64,000 bases of DNA, taken from Vitellaria paradoxa (taxonomy: Eukaryota > Streptophyta > Magnoliopsida > Ericales > Sapotaceae). Shown here piece after piece: positions 24,796 through 36,543 of this stretch; the stretch's first letter is position 1; the number at the start of each line of letters is the position of its first letter. The translations under genes were made by a program, and so were the position numbers. The notes beneath the pieces are model-generated. The model saw nothing but the letters and a program-made list of their open reading frames with translations. It had not been told where the DNA came from and searched no databases. Where the stretch lies: contig CM034244.1 of the NCBI GenBank assembly GCA_019916065.1, positions 35,525,433 through 35,589,432 on the forward strand, in the 5' to 3' direction.

Positions 24796-27324
24796 TCTGG
24801 AATGCTATGGCGATCCTGTGGTTATAACCTCTATATAAACAGTATCCTTTTTTACTTATTTATTTGGAACTTACTTGATATGGGGTTGGTGTAGAATCCA
24901 TGTATGTATCTGAAGGTGGGTATATTAGATTTAGTTTCTTACTTGTTCTTGGATCATTTTTGGGTTTATAATAGATCAGTTGGAGTTACTAGCAGCTAGC
25001 TTTGCGCAGTCATATTTCTATTGTTTTTGGTTATGTTGTATGAACTCGAGTATGAATGTTTGCGTGATACGCGTGTCTTTGTGTCTGACCTTTTAAAACT
25101 TTAATTTTAAGATGTCGGTATATATATATTTAGTTGTTGGATGTGAATACATAAACACATCATAAACATTTATATAAATTATATATTTTATCATACATTG
25201 ACATGAGATATGATTGTTATTAAGCAATGCATTTGAATTTTGACAGAATTTAGAGAAAAGAAGAATGAAAAGTTTTGTTTACTATCCATGTGAAAGATCG
25301 ATTTTATTTATTTAATTTTCCATTAAAGTTCTGGTAGTAGTTCTTCATAATGTTGAACCATCAGTAGGAGGAAGTAATTTATTCTTACCCTGTTTGTTAT
25401 TGTAGCTCACTCATCTGAACCCTAAAATCCTATGAAAAATGATGACTTGTCATTCTGAATTATTATTATTTTTAAAGTGCATTATTAATTTGGTTTTAAT
25501 TTTATATTTAAAATGCTGATTGTATTAGTTTAATATTGTTCAAGTGTTTTTTAACCTTAATTTTTTTTTTATATTTGCATAAGAATTTGAAAGCAACTTA
25601 ACTTTTATTTAAATTAGTTAATATTAAATGATGTAATTAATGATTAATTAAAATAAGTCAATTAGCATTAATTAATATCTAGTGGCCTTTTACTTGTCAA
25701 GGTTGCAAGGATATAGATATCCCACCTCAACCTTCAAGCAAGAGGTGGCAAGTGGCCTAGGTATATGACTAATCAGTTGGTCATTTGGGGAGAACTCACA
25801 AAAAGAGAGCGAAGAGGTGGTTCCCACTGCCGGGATTAAAGTGTTAGCATGAAGAGTCAAGATATAATTGAGATGAGAAAAAAAAAAAAAAAGTTTGACT
25901 GTATTAATAAATGCACAAAATCAATAAATGTTGAATGCATTTTAATCATTCATTCTACTAGCACTTCAGCTACTGCAATGCATAGCTCCCGGCAGCCCAA
26001 AAATAAAACCATTGTTCAAACTTGCTTAAGTTATGAAGCTAAAAGGACAGAATATGATTACATTATTACTTAATCTTAAATTTTCGTAATTAATAGGACT
26101 CAATTACTTTTGAAATTATGCAAATTATATCTTACGGACATTGTTATATTAATGCGATATTTAATTCGACAAATCGTGCTCCCTAAAATTGTTGAAATCG
26201 AAATTTTACTTAAAATTAGTAAAAGATCCAAAAATCGAATCGTAAAATCGTAAAATTTTACCAAATGACTATAAAATGAAAATATAATTTATTATACTAC
26301 AATTTTTTATTTAGAGCTTCTATTTTTTTTGGGATAAATTAATAATTTTATTAATAAAAAAAGAAAGAAAAGACAAATATCAAGAAAAATGCCATATATA
26401 AAAACTTACTTATATTGACAAAACAAATCTTCAACAAAGTTTACAAAAGATTCTACATCTGGTTCTGTACTCCTTTTATCCAACTATACAACTGAGAATG
26501 TTAAAATGATTTATACAGTTGACATTAAAATATTGATCTCATTTTATCTTAATTTTTTCTTTGAGTTAAGATGTATTTGTAATGTTTTATCATAAATTTT
26601 TTAGTTTATATTCTAACTACTACATTTAATTAATAATAGTCAATTTGGTGCGACCACGCACATAGTTCTCAGCTAGCGTAATATAGTAAATAATATTGTT
26701 ATAAAATAAAAAAAATCTAAAAAAAAATAACAAGTAAAATAATTATAGCATATTTACTTAAAAAAATCATAAAAATCTATTTTATGTGACAAAATTATAC
26801 AAAAATCAATTAATTTGTAAAATCAATAAAATCACCTATAAAATTAAAATTTTATGAATTTTACATCTCAAAATTAAAATTTTACCTATTTTACTTATAT
26901 TAAGATTTTACATATAATTAAATAAAATTTTTCACTCTAAAATCGTAAAATCGTAACATTTTAAGATTTAAATTAGCATTTTAACAAATCTTACATTGGT
27001 GCTCTCGGCAGTAGTGCCCAACAAATAAACAACGGTGAAAAATGCAATAATTGTTCTTGATAAAGCAGGGCACAAAAACTAACTATTATTTGTTTATTTA
27101 TTTTTCCCAGTGCCAGGTCGGAGAGCATTATCGCACTTCCAATCCAAGGGGTGCAGAAGCCAAAACCAGCAAGAACGAAATGCCCAAAACAAGGGGCCAT
27201 TGTCATTTAACAAAAGATTCCTCTCAATTCGTTCGCATATTAAATTCAACCATCACCTTATTCATACCCACAAAAAAAAAAAAAAAAAAAGGGAGCTCAT
27301 AAGAGATCAGAAGGTTGAAAGGAC
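24796..27324. other. Intergenic between SINAT and RBCS
   Basis: It carries the 3' flanks of the convergent SINAT and RBCS genes and AT-rich DNA. No coding region is recognised. The short open frames at 25849-26073 and 27051-27328 have low complexity (poly-Lys from A-runs) and are not supported. An A18 run at 27272-27289 lies just beyond the RBCS stop. Confidence 0.6.
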
Positions 27325-29282
27325 TTAGGAAGTGGAGGTAGCGGGTTTCTGAATGACAAAGGCCATGCACTGACCCTGGTGCTTGTTGTCAAAGGCCAAA
27401 CAACGGATATAGGCATTTGGGTATGTCTTCTTGCACTCTTGGATCTCATTCAGGACTTGGGAGGGATCATTGCACCCAAACATTGGCAGCTTCCACAGTG
27501 TCCAATACCTCCCATCATAGTACCCTGGCATCCTGCTGTTTTCTCTATGAACACTACCCACCTTTAGAGAGAGAGGAAAAAAAAAAAGCATCAAAATCTA
27601 TAAAGAGATCAGGGAAATGCAAATGCTTTTCAACCTATTTTTTTATTTAATTTTATTTTTTATTTTCTTTTATTGTGTCTAGTGTCAATAGCACTTATAT
27701 GTCATAAAATATACCTTTGTGAATTTTGTAATTTAAAGTAGTAGAGTACTTTTCTACCATATTCTTTTTTCAAGACAGTGAGCCAAAATGATCGGAGTGT
27801 TTAGTTAGTAAAAATTTAATCAAAAAAATAAAAATATAAAAATATGATATAAAAATGATATGTAATAAAATTTAATTGAAAAAAATATAAAAAAATTAAT
27901 AAAAATTAGTAAATTCTGATTGATTTTAACTAACAAAATATCCTCATATGTCAATAATATTTATATAACAAAAATATATATATCTGCAGAATTTATTATT
28001 TAAAGTGATTACCTCGCAAAAGAAGCACACCATTCTAATCATTACTATTATTATTTTTTTATTTGATAAAGAATTCTAATGGCATAACACTACTATAAAA
28101 ACTTATTAATTTAACTAAAATCATATTAAACTGCATTTTAATTATAAAATGATGACTGACACATTATTTTAATATTTTTTATTAAATTATTCTGACAAAA
28201 TAGTATTACAGAAATAGGCTCACAGGAATGCCGCATCATAGTCTTTTTTTTCTGGGGAAGAATTCTAGTTTTGCAGCTCTACTCAAGTAAGATTAACCCA
28301 AAAAAGAAAAAAAAAATTCATGGACTCTGAATCCACAGCCCAAGATTTAGACTTGAACTGGGTTGTTAACCTTCCATGGAAAGCAGACAGAGAGGGCCTT
28401 AATAATTGATCGTGTGAATATTCTTCTAGATTTGATACAACTTTTACCTCTTCAAAAATGTCTCTCTGCAAACATTCTTTGATTTCTCTCAGCTATTCCA
28501 TGATCAGAACTGAGATCTATTTGCTAGAATACACAATATGAAACTAGCATCATCATCATCATCATCTGTATTAATTTGTTCATGGGTTTATCTTACCGCA
28601 TCGAACTCGAGGCATGGGATCCATCCGTTCCTGATCATGTAATCGATCTCCTTCGCGATGGATTCATCTGAGAGAGGAGGAAGGTAGGAGAGTGTCTCAA
28701 ACTTCTTGTTGTCAATTGGGTTCCACGTCTGTTGTTTTGAGATACATACATGTACATACAAAAACGCAAACACAAAAAGGATTAGAGTCAATAAGCAGCA
28801 GCACAAAATGAGCATAATGATCGGTGGTTTTTGGTTTAGTTCAACCTCAAAAACTAGCTCAAAAGAGCATAATGATGGGTAGATTTGGGCGTATCCCAAT
28901 ACCAAAAAGTAGCTCAAGGGGTGAAATCAAGCCCCCTGCTGTCTTTCGGTAGGGTGGGATTTAATAGTAACCTGAACTGTAATACTATTGATGATGGGTG
29001 ATCTTGAGATATCTTAATCCCAAAAGCTAACCACAAAATGAGAATTTTTCCTCACACTAATAAACTGACCCATCAACAAACAGGGAAACCCCAACACAGA
29101 ACTGGGATCACAAGCCATTACATAGATCTAACCTTCATGCAGTGGGTTCTGGAACCATTTGAAACAGTTTTCCTCGTCCATGCAACCGATGAATCCTTGA
29201 CTGGAAAGAGATTTGATGAGTGGGTTTTCAAGCCAACACAGGTCGATCCAGCTATTGCAAGTGAGAAGATTCCAGCAGACAT
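27325..29282 (-). CDS. RBCS: Ribulose bisphosphate carboxylase small subunit precursor
   Basis: The small subunit caps the large-subunit octamer of Rubisco in chloroplasts. Exons (minus strand) are 29133-29282, 28597-28728 and 27325-27561, in frame with GT-AG ends, for 172 aa. Exon 1 encodes a 48-residue transit peptide ending THC, before the usual C|M processing site ([12 protein letters not shown]). Exon 2 holds [12 protein letters not shown] and GWIPCLEF; exon 3 holds [19 protein letters not shown] and the C-terminal [19 protein letters not shown]. The intron positions are the standard dicot ones. The IRCLAFDN...FVIQKP tail differs from the common leaf type (IIGFDN...FIAYKP). The usual GYVYRENS reads GSVHRENS, two changes at a conserved place. 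A TATA-rich tract (29382-29399) lies ~100 bp upstream. The reading frame is intact. A broken partial copy is at 41330-42560. Confidence 0.94.
28548..28566. repeat. (CAT)n in RBCS intron 2
   Basis: About six CAT units, reduced to two in the pseudogene copy near 42073. Confidence 0.9.
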
Positions 29283-29608
29283 ACTCTCTTCAAAGTTTAG
29301 ATTTCAGGGAAAATTTTGACAAGAAGGGGGAAACAGCAACCGAAGTAGCTATATTATACAAGTGACTAATTGTATACTATTTTATATATATATATAATAA
29401 TGGCAGAGGGGGTTGGAGAAAAAGACAAATAGGGACTCTGGGTGATGCTAGCGTGAGGTGTGATTTGTTAGGGAGGGAAAAGCCATGAGAAGACGATGAG
29501 CACAAGGCGGTGAAGGGTTTTGTTGGGAAGTCTAGCTTTGGTTTCATCACCATCTCTCTCTCCCCTTTCGATTTCTTTCACCGCACCCCCCGAACACTTG
29601 GCACACGG

Positions 29609-30088
29609 ATTTGGGCATCGCATGGGAACCCATGTCAGTTTGGAGGCATAAATCGGGATCATTTAATTCAGAATATTTGAATCAATTCGTACACATTCCG
29701 AATAATTTTTAAAATTTTCAAATGAATGAACGAGTAAATTCTTTATTATTGAAATTTTAAATTTAACGGTCAAATAAATTTTTGATAATTTTAAAAATAT
29801 TTAGAATGTATTTAAAATGATAAAAAATAAAATAAAATTAGATAAATTATAAATTTATAACCTGTGTAATGTAATAAAAATAAATAATTTTTAAAAATTT
29901 TTAATATTTTTTATTATTTTTAAAAATTTTTTACCTTTTCAAATAAAAATTTAAACTATTACCTTAAACTAGTGATAAATCTTTGCGTTATTTCAACATT
30001 AATTTTTAATTTATTTTAAAAATTTTTTCGGACCTCCAAATGCTCTACGTAATTTTCTTATTTCAGCCTTTCTGTTCGTGGCACACGG
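29609..30088. mobile_element. 480-bp block flanked by TGGCACACGG direct repeats, upstream of RBCS
   Basis: TGGCACACGG occurs at 29599-29608 and 30079-30088. In the duplicated copy near 42750 the flanks join at a single GGCACACGG. Either this block is an insertion with a 9-10 bp target duplication (size as in Mutator-like elements, although no terminal inverted repeat was found), or the copy lost it by recombination between the short repeats. It contains AT-rich MITE-like sequence at 29805-29960. Confidence 0.55.
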
Positions 30089-30237
30089 TATGGGCTGCAG
30101 CCCACCAAAGGATGCTGTCACCTGAACAGCTAGCTCTCTGACATCAGCGCAACTGCTTGAAATTAATAAAATGAAATGATCCCCTTGAGCTGTTATGGAT
30201 TTTCTCGGGAAGCGAAACTGTTTAACATTGTGTCTCT

Positions 30238-30662
30238 GTGTCCCGCGCCACTACCAGAAAAATGATTTTCACCGGAGGTAAAATTCGGGCGATCGCTGTC
30301 ACCGGCGACAGCGGGCGAACGCTGCTGAGTTTACGTATCTGCCCAAATTTCACCTTTCACCGTTCTGAAATTCTTTCCCGCTCTTTTCGACTCCCTGGCC
30401 CCCCTTCTTTCTCTTCGATTCCTCTCTTCCACAGCACCCTCACACACGCCTCTCTTACCGGAGCCGATCGGTCTCTCTCTCTCTCCCTCTGTCTCTCTCT
30501 CTCTCTTTACATACACACTTCGCGGCAGTCTCCAGGTATACACCTCTCTCTCTCTCTCTCCCCCTCCCCTCCTCACTAACATCTCTGATTCTTCTTCTCT
30601 TCTCGGCCCCCCACCGGCGCAGTTCTCCGACTTAGTAAACCACCGGAGAGCTCACAACTGAG
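30238..30662 (+). promoter_or_regulatory. CT-rich leader of an unrecognised transcription unit
   Basis: The sequence changes abruptly from AT-rich to GC/CT-rich with (CT)n tracts at 30472-30507 and 30547-30570, which is typical of plant 5' leaders. Strong donors follow at TCCAG|GTATAC (30535-30536) and CTGAG|GTATAT (30662-30663). The open frame here is low-complexity Ser/Leu and is unlikely to be translated. An acceptor TTTTTCAG at 32753-32760 could start the next exon. It is transcribed away from RBCS. No protein-coding exon downstream could be identified, so it may be a non-coding RNA or the leader of a gene I cannot read. Confidence 0.45.
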
Positions 30663-31660
30663 GTATATGGAGCATTTTTTTCCAGCCATTTTTACTTTTA
30701 TTTTTTGGTCTCTGATTTGGAGTAAATGTTGTGTGGTGCTCTGACTTGGCGGGAATGAAGGTTTTGATTTGGGCGAATTGGTTGCGGCTGCTGTGATTTG
30801 GGGTTGGTTCCTCTTTTTCTCCTATTCCTCGGATGGAATGTTTTGATCAATCGCTCTTCTTTAGGGTTTTGATATTTGCATTTTTCCCCCATTCGTTTTA
30901 CTTCAATTGGTTGTGTATACACGTTATACTCTGTTTTTAAACTTAAAAAGTTTAGGTAAATGGTAACGTTTTTTTAAGTTTGTATGCATATTGTTAGTTA
31001 AAAATGAGAGCATTTTTAGGCTTGGTTTGACACCAGTGGCTACTAGCTTCAATAGCAGGTAACTGCTACACATTTTAACTTTCTTTTAAACTTTTAAGAG
31101 TAAAAATATCAAATTAATCAAAACTAAAAATTCACATCTAAAAGTATGTGCAGCAGAATAGGTAAATAAGTATTTTATGTATTTTTGCTAGCAAATATGA
31201 AGAAAATCATCTGTACCAGACTTTTCAAATCTGTAATTATTTTTGCTCCCGTTACAGTAACTTTTCATTTCCACCGAGTTACTATTCACCAATTAAACAA
31301 TTGTTTATTATTTGTTGAAGAAGACAATGGGCTTCAATTTTAAAAAATTAATTTTTTAATAGATAATTGGTAAAATACCTAACATTGGTGTGATTTGAAA
31401 AAGAAAAGCTACTAGCTAAATCTAAAACCTATACTGTTTATTAGATAATTTGGCTTTTCATTGGTGCACTTGCTCTAAGAAAGCCACTTTTTTTCTTCCT
31501 AAACACAAAGTTAGCTAAAAATAAATCGGCTACTTTTCTTCTCAAACCAATCCTTAAAAGAAGCTATTTTAAATAGTGTTTTTCCTGTGACTTATCTAAA
31601 TTTGTATAGTAATATTTTACACTCTTGTACAAATTCTTGGATTCTATAATTTTTATCTAA

Positions 31661-32155
31661 GGGTGTGTTTAGTGCATCAAATTTTAGTGAAAATTTCTGA
31701 AAATCTCTATTATATATATTTTTTTACACATTCTTACTTTCTTGAAATTCAAAAAAAGTTCAATACTTTCTAAAGAAAAGTCGATAACTGGAGTTTAGTT
31801 AATTAAATAGCAAAAATTTTTTTATCATTCTCACCATGAATTCCCAAATTATTAAATGACACCCACTGCGATTATTTTTTTTGGGATTGGAAAAATCATT
31901 TCGATGAATTTGTACAGTCAATTTCTATCCAAACGGAACGGATTTTAAAAACCGTTTTGAGTCCAGTTTGGCCTGCAAAGAGGTCATGATTGATATAAAA
32001 TTTTGAATCCATCTAAACGGAAATTCAATCCGTTGGAATGGGAATCTTACTGTTCATCTACAAAAAATGCAAGATGTATGTACTAAACGTAAAAAAATTT
32101 TTCAAATAACATTTTATCTCATTTTATTTTATTTTTTATCATTCCAAGCACACCT
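31661..32155. mobile_element. PIF/Harbinger-type MITE, copy 3 (inverted)
   Basis: Flanked by TAA at 31658-31660 and 32156-32158. It is the reverse complement of copies 1, 2 and 4: it starts GGGTGTGTTTAGTGCATCAAA and ends ATCATTCCAAGCACACC, with the block CATTCTCACCATGAATTCCC reversed. 495 bp, non-coding. Confidence 0.8.
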
Positions 32156-32860
32156 TAAATTTATATAGTAATATTATACTATTGTCCTAACTTTTTAAAC
32201 TTCATTTTAGACTCGTATTCAAACTTTTAAATTCCATAATTTTGTCCAAATCTAAACATAATAAAACGCATAACGTGATAAAATAAGGTCTAACAACTTT
32301 AAAACTCTATTATACGTTTTTATAAAACATATAAAATAACTGGTAATGGTTTAATTAATATGTGAACTTATTAAAATTTGGTTTATCATGTGATAAAAAA
32401 AATTAATCAATTAATTTCTTATGTAAACTTATCTAAACTTGATGTACCACATGTATAGCAGGTCACTTGATTTAAAAAAAAAAAGCTAATTAATTAAATT
32501 TACTTATATAACAAAAGAGTTATCACTTGATTATGCTATTTTGTGGACTCCCAGAAGCTGATAACTAACCCTTGGCTGTGTAAGCAAAATTAATCCTCCA
32601 ATAGGAGCAGAAATGGCTGTTTTATGTTAAAAAAAATAAAAATAAAATTTTGATTTGTTTACTTAAATCTATCAGCATATATATATGTTTAGGTGAGATT
32701 CATTTTAATGAATGATCTGATTGTTACACCCATTGAAACCCCCCTTTTTCATTTTTCAGGGTATTTTTTTGTTATGGTTTTTGAAACTGTTCTGATAATT
32801 TGTGTAATAGCATGAGAATGCTATGATGAGTTGAAACACCAGATGGTGTTTTACGGGTAG

Positions 32861-32947
32861 TGGAAAGGGCACACAATGCCTTTCCATAATCCCCATTTTA
32901 TTAACGACTTCTCCTTCCACCATTCCATGTTTGACGTTCTAACTTAA
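32861..32947 (+). other. Hairpin followed by a 23-codon ORF (unrecognised)
   Basis: TGGAAAGGGCA (32861-32871), a 5-nt loop and TGCCTTTCCA (32877-32886) form a 10-bp stem with one bulged G. An ATG in the stem (32876-32878) opens a 23-residue frame, MPFHNP...HHSMFDVLT, rich in Phe and His, ending TAA at 32945-32947. It lies ~115 bp after a good acceptor (32760). It could be an upstream ORF or chance; no homologue is known to me. Confidence 0.25.
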
Positions 32948-34907
32948 TAGAGGAGAAGAGAAAACATAAAGCAGAAGAAAGGGAATTTTTTTTTTTTTTT
33001 TTCACATTTTCTTTTCATTGTCTCTGTCCTCCATCTGCTGTGGTATGGAACTTTATTTGCCATGATCATTTATCTGTCTGGTACCTTGTCATTTGTGGTA
33101 TTTTTTTCGTTTACTTTACTCTCTGCAAGTGTAGAGTTGTTTTATGGTTTGATCTTTCTCTGTGAGATTGGTAAGTGCTGTGCCAAAGACTGGCTCCACC
33201 TCGAATGAATGAAGTGTTACAGGACTCTAGTTTAGAATCTATTTATGTTCTAGGAGGACGACAGAGTAGTTATATGCAATGTACATGGATTCTTGTTGGT
33301 TAGATTGTGTATTGTTTTATGAAGTTCTGGGGTGAAAGATTCATCCTGTACATAGACTTGACCACAGGGTCTCTGCACTAGTTTCCTATTGATATCACCA
33401 GTATAATTTTAAAATATGAAAATTTTGACCGTGTTGTAGAAATCAAATGGGATGGGGGAACGTACAAGTCCTAACGCATGAAGCATTGAGATGTGAGATC
33501 TAGTGGCAGCTTGGAAGTGTAAGCTTCCCTGTCTTCAGAAGCACCTTTTATATAAATGAGATACTCATTCAAAATGTCAATCGACCCTTAGCCATTTTTT
33601 TTTTGGATCCACGATTACTGGTCTGTCTGTTTCTATAACCCTGGTTGAGAATTACCAGTGCCTCTAATGTGCTCCTCCTCTAATTTTTTAGGTCCCACGG
33701 CTGTAAAAAATCATGCTTTTGTATCCGTATTTTTATCTGAAATTCATCAAATAGGAACCAATCTGTAAGCAAGAATGATGGAATACGATGTAGTCTTCAC
33801 CAGTTAAGCACTGGCATGAATAGGACACAAAGCTTTCTCTATGTGCGGGATCCCACTAGAGTGCTTTCTACTTTCTACCTCTAGTACGCCATGAACTAGA
33901 TTAGAATAATTCTTAACGAGTTCATAAGAAGTGGTCTCATTTTCTTCATCGAGTCTGGGTAGAGACCAAAGAACTTGAGTGACCGATCCGGCAGAACAAC
34001 TCAAAAGATAAAGTAGGTATTGTTAACTTCTTCATGCTCGTTCCAAGTTCAAATGCGTTTTTTTTTTTTTTTTTTGTTTTAATCCGTCAAATTCTTTATT
34101 GTTAGATGTGCTTAGTGCTGTTATCGAACAGTTACTAATTTATCCCGTTTATGGTGTTCTTCTGGTGTAGTTAGCCTGTAGGGAAGGAATGATGCTGGAT
34201 GGACAGATGAGTAGATTATAACTTCTTTTGTTCTTTTACCCTTCTTTCTGTTTCTTGTTTTCCAATTTCTTTGAATCCTAGAAATCACAAAGTAAGCCTA
34301 TGCTTATGGTAACATTAGGCGATATTGAGCTCACATACAACCAAATCGTTTAGTTTTCGTTTCTGTTTGGAAATTGTAATAGATTCTGTAAATGAATATT
34401 TGTAAACTAAAAATTAAAAATTTTGTCAAACAGAGCCTTTATTAGTATGAAATCGTTTCCATGTGCCGACTAGGTTTTTCTCTACTAACAACCATGACGT
34501 TCTATGCATTACGCAACGTCTTAATATTGTTATTTTTATTTATTTTCTTAATTATTTTAATTAAGAATATATGGAGAGCTCTCACTCATTATATGGTCAA
34601 CCAATGGCTTGTTTTTTAAACATAATATATTCGCGGATGGAGCATATTCTCCATGATCAAAAGTTCGCTTCTTGCACTAAATACAGTCTAATCTTTGTTT
34701 TGTAGAATAAAATTTTGAGAAATTAATGACGTGGTAACACGTGGTTGTTGAAATTAATATTTTGTTTTGCGTTTGAAGTGACAAAAAGTCGTAAAATTTG
34801 ATAAAAGTTATATTTGTAATTTGTGCAATAAGGGAAGAAATTTGAGTTTCTTAGAAATTTTTAAAATTTTTTTCGGAGAAATTTAGGGTTCATTTGGTTT
34901 GTTTTTC

Positions 34908-34940
<33 letters not shown>

Positions 34941-35453
34941 CTATTTTGAACTTATTTTTTATTTTACGCTTTTGAAAATAAGATAAACAGTTCAAAATAC
35001 ATTTAGTTATTTGTGTTTTCAAAATTTGTCTTAAAAAACAGAAAATGCGTTTACACATAAAATGAAAAATGAGAAAAAGTCGTTTTGAGCATTTTTAACT
35101 TAAAATAAGAAAAATGTTAAAATAATGAAAATAAAGTATTTTTTATTTTATTATTTTGAGATTTTTAAAATATAAAATAAAAACAAAAATAAAAAAATAA
35201 ATCAAATATCATTTTAGTATTCCAATTGAAGTTATTAATATTAATAATGTTGTCTTCAATGGTCCTACCATACATATTATTATGAGACGTGAGAAATAAT
35301 CATCCCTGTAATTATCCATTGTGGAACTAACAAGTTTGCGGTTGTTGGAGTCATTGTTCATTATTTTTGTGCTAGTTAAAAATTTACATAATACAAGTCA
35401 TATAAAGAAACCTTAAACCCACCAACTAGCTCATGTGGGTGGATTGTCTGCAT

Positions 35454-35480
35454 GTATGTGTGTGTGTGTGTGTGTGTGTG
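35454..35480. repeat. (TG)n microsatellite
   Basis: About 12 TG units just after 35454. Confidence 0.95.
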
Positions 35481-35552
35481 ACAAGAAGCAGGGCTGTGTC
35501 AAAACCAGAGGCAACACAAAGAAGTTTAAGGGAGAAATCTTATCACAGCAAG

Positions 35553-36193
35553 GGGCAGAGCCACCTGTGTTCGAGCGGCAGCGATCGTTGTCACTGGTAT
35601 CCAAAATATATATATATATATATATATTTAAATCACGTAATCTGTAAAAAAAATATTATTCTTTAAATTTCGTACACTCGTGATCGATAATCTTATTTTA
35701 TACATAATATATTAATTACACACATGTACAATCGAAAGTGTTTATTCTTGCCTGAACATTTAACTTTCAAACCTTAACATCTTGAACCTGTGAAAAATTA
35801 TAAGATTGTGTATGCCATGTAATGTTTAACAAGATAAATAGTATTTTTATAAAATTTTTTTTATTTTAATTATTAACGTATATCTTATAACATTACAAAT
35901 GCATTATTTTTTTTTCATATACTCGTTAAAAATAATTTTTTAAAAAGTGAGGTGAAAGTTATAAAAGGCCATGAGAGTAAAAAAATTAATAATTTATTTT
36001 ATAATTGAAATATTTGAAACTCGATAAAACTCTAAAAAAATTTTTAAAATTTAAATTTTTTTACTTACCATATGAATTATGAAATAATTTTTATAAAATT
36101 ATACTAATTTTCAGAATTTCAAACATCTAGCTCTAATATTTATTTTATGAATTTTTTGCCACCACTAAAAAAAATTTCTGGATCCGCCATTCA
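35553..36193. mobile_element. Degenerate element with GGCRGAKCCA ends, abutting the SDR start
   Basis: The left end GGGGCAGAGCCACC and the right end CTGGATCCGCCA are imperfect inverted repeats of a GGCGGAGCCAG motif often seen at plant repeat ends. The interior is AT-rich and non-coding. The right end is only about 10 bp from the SDR ATG, so it would supply the promoter-proximal sequence of that gene. No clean target duplication was found. Confidence 0.4.
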
Positions 36194-36201
36194 GCGCTGC
36201 C

Positions 36202-36511
36202 ATGACAAGCATTTCGTCTACTTCTGCAACTGCCTCAAGGTAATGTACCATAAACATGTCATTTTGTTGACATATGCACGTTTATAATTATGGGCGGACC
36301 TAATAAAAGGTTCGGCGGGAGCAATTAGAAAAATTAAAATTCCATTGATTTTGCTCTAGTTTACTTGTACATTTTATTTTTATCACACTGTAAAGTGTGT
36401 AATTAAGCTTCCACTCTCAATGTCTTTTACTTTTGTCCAAGAGATAGAAAAGGTAACGATTGGTGCAAGGGTCAAACTTAAAAATTTTGAACTGAGATAT
36501 TTGATAAGGCT

Positions 36512-36543
<32 letters not shown>

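Larger units (their letters stand above)
30665..36190. other. Intergenic or intronic DNA without recognised genes
   Basis: It contains an inverted MITE, a possible exon with a small ORF and hairpin (32761-32950), a (TG)n tract and a repeat block ending just before the SDR start. The 66-codon minus-strand frame at 33804-34004 resembles no family I know. Confidence 0.5.

Noticed and set aside
30238..30579. 113-codon plus-strand frame in the CT-rich leader
   Set aside because: Low-complexity Ser/Leu from (CT)n tracts, with an equally long frame on the other strand. It looks like a 5' leader, not protein.
33804..34004. 66-codon minus-strand frame starting [20 protein letters not shown]
   Set aside because: Composition is protein-like but nothing matches a known domain and no neighbouring exon was found.
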